From Rhodanobacteraceae bacterium (lineage in GTDB: Bacteria > Pseudomonadota > Gammaproteobacteria > Xanthomonadales > Rhodanobacteraceae), in contig CP126120.1 of assembly GCA_030123585.1 (NCBI GenBank), positions 930,001-994,000 on the forward strand: a DNA stretch of 64,000 bases. The letters run 5' to 3'. This document shows positions 8,271-15,235 of the stretch, piece after piece. How positions within the stretch are numbered: the stretch's first letter is position 1; each line of letters begins with the position of its first letter. The position numbers and the translations under genes are program-made. The notes beneath the pieces were generated by a model that worked only from the letters and a program-made list of their open reading frames with translations, had not been told where the DNA came from and did not search any database.

Positions 8271-9067
8271 TGCTGACCCTTTTTTCCTTATGCGAGAATT
8301 CCCGCTTCCATCCATCGAGCGTTGCACGGCATGAAAACCATCGGGCTGATCGGTGGCATGAGCTGGGAATCCACCATGCACTACTACCAGCGCATCAACG
8401 AGCTGGTGGCCACGCGCCTGGGCGGCCTGCACTCGGCCAGGTTGTTGCTGTGGAGTGTCGAGTTCGCGGAGATCGCGCGCCTGCAGCACGCCGATGACTG
8501 GGATGCGGCCGGCCGCATCCTCGCGGATGCCGCGCGCCGGCTGGAGCACGCCGGGGCCGAAGGCCTGTTGATCTGCGCCAACACGATGCATCGGGTGGCG
8601 CCTGCGGTCGAGGCGGCCGTCAGCGTTCCGGTGCTGCACCTTGCCGACATCACCGCCCACGCCTTGCTGGCCGACGGCCACCGCAGCGCCGCGTTGCTCG
8701 GCACCCGCTTCACCATGGCCCAGCCGTTCTACCGCGAACGGCTGGAACGCCACGGCCTGTCCATCAGCGTGCCGACGCCGGAAGAACAGGACGCGCTGCA
8801 CCAGATCATCTTCGACGAGCTGGTGAAAGGGCGCGTGGAAGCGGCATCGCGCGAACGTTTCATCACGATCATGCGCCGGATGCACACCGCGGGCGCGCAG
8901 GCGGTGATCCTCGGCTGCACCGAGTTCGGCATGCTGCTGCGCGCAGGGGACGCGCCGGACATCCCGCGCGTCGACACCACCGAACTCCACTGCCAGGCCG
9001 CCGTGGATTGGATGCTCGCGAAAGACTCCGGTTACAAGGACGCGGCCTGATCGACTTGCAGCCGAGG
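8271..9067 (+). repeat. direct repeat, copy 2 (about 800 bp)
   Basis: Second copy of the segment at 6191-6988, same orientation, offset about 2,079 bases. It starts within TGCTGACCC and ends shortly after the racemase stop. Confidence 0.88.
8331..9050 (+). CDS. aspartate/glutamate racemase family protein, copy 2
   Basis: 239 aa, differing from copy 1 at ten positions: 16, 28, 98, 145, 186, 206, 231, 232, 235 and 236. The changes are conservative in the body and cluster in the last ten residues. Catalytic Cys82 and Cys196 are intact. Both copies also share upstream sequence, so both are probably expressed, although the leader differs by a few bases. The role is as for copy 1. Confidence 0.92.
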   Translation: MKTIGLIGGMSWESTMHYYQRINELVATRLGGLHSARLLLWSVEFAEIARLQHADDWDAAGRILADAARRLEHAGAEGLLICANTMHRVAPAVEAAVSVPVLHLADITAHALLADGHRSAALLGTRFTMAQPFYRERLERHGLSISVPTPEEQDALHQIIFDELVKGRVEAASRERFITIMRRMHTAGAQAVILGCTEFGMLLRAGDAPDIPRVDTTELHCQAAVDWMLAKDSGYKDAA

Positions 9068-9139
9068 CGTCTCCCGTTCCCTGTCAGAAAACCGCCCCGA
9101 CCATCTTTTTGGTGGACTCGAGCGTTGATTCTGACCCTG

Positions 9140-10273
9140 CTAGGTGAGACCCGCTCTCCTCAATACGGCGCGGAGTTCGGGAATTTCCAGCGAAAACGTT
9201 TTTTCCAGCTTTTGCACATGGTCGACCAACCACATGGCTATTTCGGGCCAGGTTTCCCTGTCGTGCCCCTCAAACGACTGTCCATAACTTATGATCGAGA
9301 CCTTCTTATCGTCGTTGCGTCGCCACTCAAACGGCGCTCCGAACCTACCTTCGAGCTCTTCCTTCCGAGAAAAAAGTGCATCAAACATCGCCTTATTCTG
9401 ATCCTTGGATACCAGATCGAGAACAAATTCGACACGAGCTGCGTCGCGAGTAAATATCATCGAGTAGTGTGCGCCGCTCAGACCAGAACCCGCATTCAGC
9501 CAGTGATCCTTGCTGGCGCCGACATTGCCGAACAGGTGCACCCCCGACTGCTTTAGCTTTTCCAGTGCCAGTAGCCAAAACTCCGTGCGCAACTGGTGAC
9601 GGCTGGCCTGACCACGTTCAGACGATTGCTCTTCAGCCTCCTTTTCCGACATGCCGATCATGAACTCTTCAGCCTCAGGTAGCGGAATCACCTGCTCAAT
9701 GTTTAAAAACAATGCCTCTCCATCGCGATAGGGCGTCGCCCGAAAGCAAGTAATGGGAATCTTGTAGCCCAACAGCCAAAGTACAGTGGAAGTGACCTCC
9801 TTCCGAAACTGGGCGGCAACCATCACAACCCGCTGGCCATTTCCAGAATTGAGCACCACTTCCCCGAAATCCTCCTCACCCAAGAATTCGCAGATGAGCG
9901 CCCGAGCATCCTTTCCAGCCTCGGTCCTGTCAAGGTAACGCTGATAAATTTCAGCAATATTCGATTTGGACAAGGTCGAGCAATAGGACGCGTACTTGAG
10001 GCTTTGCCAAACCACGTCCCGACCTGAGTCATCCAGCTTGTTCTCGATGATCACCAGAGCGCCTTGCTTGTCCAGAGCAAGCAAATCAAGGCGCTCGCGC
10101 GTTTCATCGAACCCGTCGAACTCCTTCTGAATGATTAGCAACTCTTCGCCAAGCGCATCAGGCTGATTGGCGAGCCATTCTTGAAGATGATTGCGCTCCG
10201 TAAACCCGAGATCGGAAAACGTGACCGCCTCAAGCTTCGAAATGCGATTGGTTACATGATCGATGCGAAACAT
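9140..10273 (-). CDS. DUF4268 protein with NucS-like PD-(D/E)XK nuclease domain
   Basis: 377 aa from ATG 10273, which has AAAGGAGG about 6 bases upstream; an in-frame start further out lacks this. Residues 40-180 look like the NucS/DUF91 nuclease core: Asp63 in RERLDLLALD, then Glu77-x-Lys79 in VIIENKLDDSGRD and the following QSLKYASYCS helix. The C-terminal half carries DUF4268 (EFWLLALEKLK, GLSGAHYSMIF, WRRNDDKKVSII). Such proteins are predicted DNA endonucleases and occur on genomic islands. The tight D-ExK spacing suggests it is active. Directly upstream is a small acidic pseudogene. Defence is inferred from context, not shown. Confidence 0.85.
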   Translation of the reverse strand: MFRIDHVTNRISKLEAVTFSDLGFTERNHLQEWLANQPDALGEELLIIQKEFDGFDETRERLDLLALDKQGALVIIENKLDDSGRDVVWQSLKYASYCSTLSKSNIAEIYQRYLDRTEAGKDARALICEFLGEEDFGEVVLNSGNGQRVVMVAAQFRKEVTSTVLWLLGYKIPITCFRATPYRDGEALFLNIEQVIPLPEAEEFMIGMSEKEAEEQSSERGQASRHQLRTEFWLLALEKLKQSGVHLFGNVGASKDHWLNAGSGLSGAHYSMIFTRDAARVEFVLDLVSKDQNKAMFDALFSRKEELEGRFGAPFEWRRNDDKKVSIISYGQSFEGHDRETWPEIAMWLVDHVQKLEKTFSLEIPELRAVLRRAGLT

Positions 10274-10295
10274 TCCGCCCTCCTTTTCTATGCCG

Positions 10296-10571
10296 CTAAT
10301 CGAAATAATCGAGGAAATAGATCGCATCAGGCGTCGAGTCGACCCACGGCTTTCTAGTCATCACGTAGCCGAGTTTGTTGACAACGTGAAAGCCGGGGTG
10401 CGCGCACTAGTTGCCGTCGCTGTCGTCGCCGGTTTCGACCACCGTCCAGACATGGTTGGCCGGCTGATCGCGGACGTCCTCGAATTCGAACACGTCGCCG
10501 GACGGCTTGAGGTAGGCGCCCCACACTTCGTCAAACTCTCGCTCCGAAATGCACCCCATGTCGGTATTCAT
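10296..10571 (-). pseudogene. small acidic protein gene broken by an in-frame stop
   Basis: Read on the minus strand from ATG 10571, this encodes a clear paralogue of the intact 93-aa protein at 13767-14048. Shared stretches are ISERxFxxVWGxYL, VWTVV, GDDSDGN, PGFHVVNKLGYVMTRKPW and DSTPDAIYFLD. Codon 55 is TAG (10407-10409) where the intact copy has TGG (Trp). The rest of the frame stays open to 10296, so the damage is recent or the stop is read through. It is immediately upstream of the DUF4268 nuclease gene, 22 bases away. Function unknown. Confidence 0.85.
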
Positions 10572-10662
10572 GCGCACGACCTCACTACATGACTAACGAC
10601 TCCGAAGTCTACCGCGCCGGCTGCTCCAAGGCGCTTCGACACTGGCTTCGCGCTACGCCGCT

Positions 10663-11535
10663 CTATCCTTGGCCGTAGCATTCCTCGATGGCCGTCATGA
10701 TTCTGCGCCGCTGGGGCTCCGGGATCGGTCTACCACGATCATCCGCCATGAAGTTGCGCATTGCAGGGTTGATGACGTGGACGTCGGTTGACGGTACGGA
10801 AGTCGTGACGAACCAGCCTGGCAACGCCAGCACGGGCTCAACAGGCACTCGTTCCCCGGTCTTGCGGTGCAGGTAATCGCTCAGCCAACGAGTTTGGCCG
10901 CGGGCTTGATCAAGCATCTTCGTTTCGCGCCAACCCGGAAATACGAGTGACTGGCCATCGAACTTGACGGTTGCCTTTCCCGTTCCGCGCCCCGCTGGCT
11001 TTCGCCGCGACTTGGCTTCAATCATGAAAACGGTGCTCGGCCCCACCACGACGTGATCGAGGTTGAACTTGTCAGTGGGAATGTCGTGGTAGACCGCACA
11101 ACCCTTGGATGTCAGGGGCGCCAAGGCTTGGGCGGTTGCACGTTCCGCCGCGAGACCATCGAGATAGTCGCGCCGCTGACGAAGCCGCTTTCCGGCCGAC
11201 CACGCCGCCCAGCCACCGAACCCGACAACGAAGACAAGAAGAATCGCCTCAACAAGGCCAAATCGGAGCAGGTGCTTGTCGAGCTTTTGAACGGCCCAGA
11301 ACGCCAGTATCAGCGGGCCCACCAGCGTGGCCATGATCAGGCGGTCGCCCGCCGCTTCCATAAGCCTGTCTGCCTGCTGCTGCGCCTGTTGACCCGGCAG
11401 ATTGTGCAGGACAGACGTCAGAGGAGAACGACGCTTGTCCGTCTTGCGATCCCACCAAACCCAAAGAATGAGCAACCCCAGCGGCAGCAAGCCCAGTGCC
11501 ATGGCTGCAAAGAGCAAGAGTTCCGCAGCAATCAT
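10663..11535 (-). CDS. NERD-domain membrane protein
   Basis: 290 aa. Membrane segments lie at about 4-27, 66-83 and 93-113. After a short coiled linker comes a NERD (nuclease-related) domain with the core Asp160 in FNLDHVVVGP and Glu173-x-Lys175 in FMIEAKSRRKP, the PD-(D/E)XK-like triad. Then come GWRETKMLDQARGQTRWLSDYL and a short strand-rich tail. NERD proteins are probably DNA-processing enzymes and often sit in mobile or defence loci. The membrane anchor suggests it acts at the inner face of the membrane. It is divergent from the helicase gene at 11722, with 186 bases between the starts. Confidence 0.85.
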   Translation of the reverse strand: MIAAELLLFAAMALGLLPLGLLILWVWWDRKTDKRRSPLTSVLHNLPGQQAQQQADRLMEAAGDRLIMATLVGPLILAFWAVQKLDKHLLRFGLVEAILLVFVVGFGGWAAWSAGKRLRQRRDYLDGLAAERATAQALAPLTSKGCAVYHDIPTDKFNLDHVVVGPSTVFMIEAKSRRKPAGRGTGKATVKFDGQSLVFPGWRETKMLDQARGQTRWLSDYLHRKTGERVPVEPVLALPGWFVTTSVPSTDVHVINPAMRNFMADDRGRPIPEPQRRRIMTAIEECYGQG

Positions 11536-11721
11536 TGGCTGACTCCCCAGTCAGAATAGGTCTAAGCGGTCCGAGCTTGAGCGGCCGAGCGATACGGAGC
11601 GGCCCGCGGCTCGCGCACATCTTCTGCCTAGACGCGCAGCGGCGCCATTCCACGGTTTGCGTAACGTGAACAAGGTCATGCAATGCGGTAACCTGGCGAA
11701 CATCGGGGGCATAGCCAGTCA

Positions 11722-13725
11722 GTGATGGACCAACGCGCGTTACGCAAACGGTGGGGCTACGGGGCGTCCATCGCCGAATTCCTGGCGACGGATCCCGAAT
11801 TCATCCTCGGGGCGCTCGCGCGCTGGTCCGGTTTTGCAGATGAGGTCGCGCAAAAGGCGGCTTGGTCGGAGCAAATCGAAATCCTCAAGGGTTTGCTGCG
11901 GCCTTACGCCGGGTCGAACGGCGCGCTGTTCTTCGAATACGACATTCCCCGGCTGGGCCGACGCGTGGACACCGTGCTCGTGCTCGAGCACGTTCTGTTC
12001 GTCATCGAATTCAAGGTCGGCGCAAACACCTTCGCGCGCGACGCGATTGATCAGGTTTGGGACTACGCGCTGGACCTCAAGAACTTCCACGAGCCAAGTC
12101 ACCATATTCCGATTGTTCCCGTGCTCGTCGCCACCCATGCTGGCGCGGGGCCGAATGCATTGGCGCCAGCGCCACACGACGACGATGTTGCAAGGCCAAT
12201 GTGCTGCGGCGCCGCCGAACTGGCAGACGTCATCCGGCTAGGACTCAAACGATTCCCGCCGCCTCCGATCAATCCCGAGGTCTGGCAAAGTGGGCGGTAC
12301 CACCCAACGCCTACCATCGTCGAAGCGGCGCGCGCCTTGTACGCCGGACATTCGGTCGACGAAATCTCGCGCAGCGATGCCGGCGCTGCCAATTTGACGG
12401 CGACCGCGAACCGATTGGCCACGCTGATTGCGCAAGTGCGCCAGCGCGGTGAAAAGGCCATTTTCTTCGTGACCGGTGTGCCGGGTGCGGGCAAGACACT
12501 GGTTGGGCTGGATGTTGCCAACCGGCACACCGACAAAGACGATAGCCTTTACAGCGTGTACCTGTCCGGCAACGGGCCGCTGGTCAGCGTGCTCCACGAG
12601 GCGTTGGCGCGCGATCAGGTGGCGCGCAGCAAGGGCAAAGGCGAAGGCTTGCGCATTGGCCAAGCGCGGAGCGCCGTCAAGCAGTTCATCCAGAACGTCC
12701 ACCACTTCCGCGACGATTGCCTTGCGAGTGCCGGCGCGCCCCTCGAACACATCGCCCTGTTCGATGAAGCGCAACGTGCGTGGGATCTACAGGAAACCGC
12801 GCACTTCATGAAAAGCAAAAAGGGCATCGATGGTTTCGGTGAATCCGAACCGGCGTTCCTGATCTCCTGCCTTGATCGGCACGACGATTGGGCCGTGATC
12901 GTTTGCCTCGTGGGAAGCGGCCAGGAAATCAATCGCGGTGAAGCCGGCATCAGCGAATGGCTGGCGGCCATCCGCACGCGTTTCCACAACTGGTCCGTCT
13001 ATCTCTCACCCCGCCTGCGCGAGGTCGAGTATCACGCTGACACTGAATTGAGCGCACTTAAGTCGAATCCACACGCGCATTGGGACGATGCCCTGCACCT
13101 CGCAACGTCAATGCGTTCGTTCCGCGCCGAACGCGTGTCGGAGTTCGTGAATCTGTTGCTTGCGCTGGAGATCGATGGCGCACGCGCAGCCCTCGCCGAT
13201 GTACTGCCAACCTTCCCCATCCGCCTCACTCGCAACCTAACCCACGCCAAACAATGGCTGCGCCAGCAGGCGCGCGGCAGCGAGCGCTATGGCATCGTCG
13301 TGTCATCACAGGCGCAGCGCCTCAAGCCACACGCTATTGATGTGCGCGTGAAAGTGGATCCGGTGCGCTGGTTCCTCGAAGACAAGGATGATGTGCGATC
13401 GTCGTATTACTTGGAGGATGTCGCGACGGAATTCCAGGTCCAGGGCCTTGAGCTCGACTGGACCTGCGTTGTCTGGGATGGTGACCTGCGACTCAACGGC
13501 GGCCAATGGGATTATTTCGGGTTCAAAGGCAAACGTTGGAAACGCGTCCGCAAGCACGTGCGCCAGCGCTATCTACTCAACGCATACCGGGTGCTGCTTA
13601 CACGCGCGCGGCAAGGCATGGTCATCGTCGTTCCGGAAGGAAGCACCGATGATCCGAGCCGCGCGCCCGCGTACTACGACCCTGCATTCCGGCTTCTTGC
13701 TGAGCTTGGCATCCCCGCGTTGTAG
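11722..13725 (+). CDS. DUF2075 (Schlafen-like) helicase/ATPase with N-terminal nuclease-like domain
   Basis: 667 aa from GTG 11722 (ATG 11725 is equally possible). Residues 65-130 look like a PD-(D/E)XK fold: Asp83 in GRRVDTVLVLE and Glu96-x-Lys98 in FVIEFKVG. The C-terminal two-thirds is the DUF2075 superfamily-1-like ATPase: Walker A GVPGAGKT (252-259), Walker B FDEAQ (347-351), then RNLTHAKQWL, a VQGLELD motif and LLTRARQGMVIVVP, which matches helicase motif VI. A nuclease joined to an SF1 motor suggests DNA processing, as in several anti-phage proteins. It is followed by a small acidic gene and a membrane Mrr-like nuclease on the same strand. Confidence 0.88.
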   Translation: MMDQRALRKRWGYGASIAEFLATDPEFILGALARWSGFADEVAQKAAWSEQIEILKGLLRPYAGSNGALFFEYDIPRLGRRVDTVLVLEHVLFVIEFKVGANTFARDAIDQVWDYALDLKNFHEPSHHIPIVPVLVATHAGAGPNALAPAPHDDDVARPMCCGAAELADVIRLGLKRFPPPPINPEVWQSGRYHPTPTIVEAARALYAGHSVDEISRSDAGAANLTATANRLATLIAQVRQRGEKAIFFVTGVPGAGKTLVGLDVANRHTDKDDSLYSVYLSGNGPLVSVLHEALARDQVARSKGKGEGLRIGQARSAVKQFIQNVHHFRDDCLASAGAPLEHIALFDEAQRAWDLQETAHFMKSKKGIDGFGESEPAFLISCLDRHDDWAVIVCLVGSGQEINRGEAGISEWLAAIRTRFHNWSVYLSPRLREVEYHADTELSALKSNPHAHWDDALHLATSMRSFRAERVSEFVNLLLALEIDGARAALADVLPTFPIRLTRNLTHAKQWLRQQARGSERYGIVVSSQAQRLKPHAIDVRVKVDPVRWFLEDKDDVRSSYYLEDVATEFQVQGLELDWTCVVWDGDLRLNGGQWDYFGFKGKRWKRVRKHVRQRYLLNAYRVLLTRARQGMVIVVPEGSTDDPSRAPAYYDPAFRLLAELGIPAL

Positions 13726-13766
13726 CCAGGGTAGTATGCGCGAAGCCGCCTGCGCAGGTCACAACT

Positions 13767-14048
13767 ATGCCTTCCGATCAGGACCTCATATCCGAGCGCG
13801 ACTTTGAAAACGTCTGGGGTGTGTACCTCACGCCATCCGGCGATCTGTTCCAGTTCGACGAGGTCCGCGAGCAACCGGAAAATTGTGTTTGGACCGTCGT
13901 CGATTCGGGCGACGACAGCGATGGCAACTGGTACGCGTTGCCGGGTTTTCACGTCGTCAACAAGCTGGGGTACGTCATGACCCGGAAGCCTTGGTCAGAC
14001 TCGACGCCCGACGCCATCTACTTTCTCGACGATTTTGAGGACGACTAG
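13767..14048 (+). CDS. small, very acidic protein, intact paralogue of the 10.3-10.6 kb pseudogene
   Basis: 93 aa with about 21 Asp/Glu against 5 Lys/Arg, ending in FLDDFEDD. It is Trp- and Tyr-rich, beta-looking, without signal peptide or membrane segment. I do not recognise the family. It lies 41 bases after the DUF2075 helicase and 62 bases before the Mrr-like nuclease. The broken paralogue lies just before another nuclease gene, so this gene type twice accompanies predicted nucleases. An inhibitor or DNA-mimic role would fit its charge, but that is speculation. Confidence 0.72.
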   Translation: MPSDQDLISERDFENVWGVYLTPSGDLFQFDEVREQPENCVWTVVDSGDDSDGNWYALPGFHVVNKLGYVMTRKPWSDSTPDAIYFLDDFEDD

Positions 14049-14110
14049 GCGGTTAGTCGGCATCGTTTGTGCTTGCATACCGATGGTGGGCGCTCAGTGG
14101 GGGAAGGGAG

Positions 14111-14917
14111 ATGGCGCGGCGCAAACAGGGCGGGTTTGAATTGATCGCATCGGCACCGTGGCCGGTCGGGTTGGTGCTGGGGATTGTTGCCTACGTGGCC
14201 GTGCGCTACGGAATCGGCTGGTATCTGTCTTCGTCAGGCAATCAATTTCTCGTACCGATCGGCAAGGCGGCGAACCGCGGCGCCACCACGATCCTTGCAT
14301 GGGCGTTGCTCGGGATTTGCTGGGCCGCTGCGCTCGCCTCATTCGTCGCGCGTCGCCAGCGCGGTCGCTTGCTCGAAACACAAACAGGTCTCGACAGCCT
14401 GCGCGCAATGAGCTGGAAGCAATTCGAGATGCTAGTTGGCGAAGCGTTCCGCCGCCAAAGCTATCGGATCGAGGAAACCGGGCTTGGCGGCGCAGACGGC
14501 GGCATCGACCTGCGGCTGAGTAAAAATGGCAAAAGCACGCTTGTGCAATGCAAGCAGTGGCGCAACCAGCGCGTGGACGTCAAGGTCGTGCGGGAGATGT
14601 ACGGGCTGCTTACCCATCACCGCGCGGACGCTGTGAAGATTGTCGCCGTCGGGGATTTCACGCCGGACGCACGACGATTCGCACAAGGCAAGCCCATCGA
14701 ACTCATTCATGGCGAGGCACTGCTCGCAATGATCCGGGGTGCGCAAAACGCGACACCTGTCATGACCGATTCAACCTCAAAATCGACGACGGGAGCGGCT
14801 TTGCCCGACTGCCCGAACTGCGGCGCTCCAATGATCAAGCGCACGAACCGCCGTTCCCACGAAGCATTTTGGGGATGCCCGAAGTATCCGAGTTGCCGCG
14901 GGACGCGCCCAGCCTGA
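14111..14917 (+). CDS. Mrr-like restriction endonuclease with two TM segments and a topoisomerase-type zinc ribbon
   Basis: 268 aa. ATG 14111 follows a strong GGGAAGGGAG ribosome site. Two membrane segments (about 16-40 and 60-80) precede the Mrr_cat domain: LRAMSWKQFEMLVGEAFRR, Asp133 in GADGGIDLRL and Gln146-x-Lys148 in VQCKQW, a canonical D...QxK site. Then comes ADAVKIVAVGDFT. The C-terminus (about 228-264) is a four-Cys zinc ribbon (CPNCGAPM...GCPKYPSC) like those appended to topoisomerase I. Type IV restriction of modified DNA is typical for Mrr; the membrane-anchored version has no firmly known role. Likely co-transcribed with the two upstream genes. Confidence 0.9.
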   Translation: MARRKQGGFELIASAPWPVGLVLGIVAYVAVRYGIGWYLSSSGNQFLVPIGKAANRGATTILAWALLGICWAAALASFVARRQRGRLLETQTGLDSLRAMSWKQFEMLVGEAFRRQSYRIEETGLGGADGGIDLRLSKNGKSTLVQCKQWRNQRVDVKVVREMYGLLTHHRADAVKIVAVGDFTPDARRFAQGKPIELIHGEALLAMIRGAQNATPVMTDSTSKSTTGAALPDCPNCGAPMIKRTNRRSHEAFWGCPKYPSCRGTRPA

Positions 14918-15046
14918 GCTCCATCCGACACGGGAGACTTAATTACCTCCGTCTGCATTTGCCCGCCAGAAAATGTCCCTGACACCTTTTTACTGACATG
15001 AGATTCGTGGGGAAACCTCAGACTCTGACCCCTGTTTTCCCGCCAT

Positions 15047-15235
15047 TTACGACCTTGGCTTCGGTTCTCGACTTGGTGAAGCGAAAACACCCGATTTCTC
15101 CAACCGCTTCCGAACTGCCTCAACATGTCTTTCATCCATAGACAATCGCTTTCGAGGAAAACAAGTGACTGACGACGCCACATTCTTGAACTGGAGTTCC
15201 CCTTGAGGAATCCGGCTAGTCTCTTTACGCTTCAT
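15047..15235 (-). CDS. small basic ORF overlapping the deaminase stop
   Basis: 62 aa. Its ATG (15235) lies inside the last codons of the deaminase gene, an 11-base overlap typical of translational coupling. It is basic (MKRKETSR, FPRKRLS, VRKRLEK), with a predicted helix at DERHVEAVRKRLEK. I know no family. It could be a real partner protein or a chance frame; the overlap and the operon position argue for real. The following 130 bases up to the Mrr-like gene carry a CAGACTCTGACCCC remnant also seen near 7.1, 8.3 and 9.1 kb. Confidence 0.5.
   Translation of the reverse strand: MKRKETSRIPQGELQFKNVASSVTCFPRKRLSMDERHVEAVRKRLEKSGVFASPSREPKPRS

Noticed and set aside
6191-9067. Racemase duplication as an assembly error
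   Set aside because: The copies differ at ten residues and in their leaders and enclose unique genes; a collapsed or duplicated contig would give identical copies.
10263-10592. 109-aa plus-strand ORF in the gap between the DUF4268 and NERD genes
   Set aside because: The minus strand of the same region encodes the clear, stop-broken paralogue of the 93-aa acidic protein, so the plus-strand frame is a shadow.
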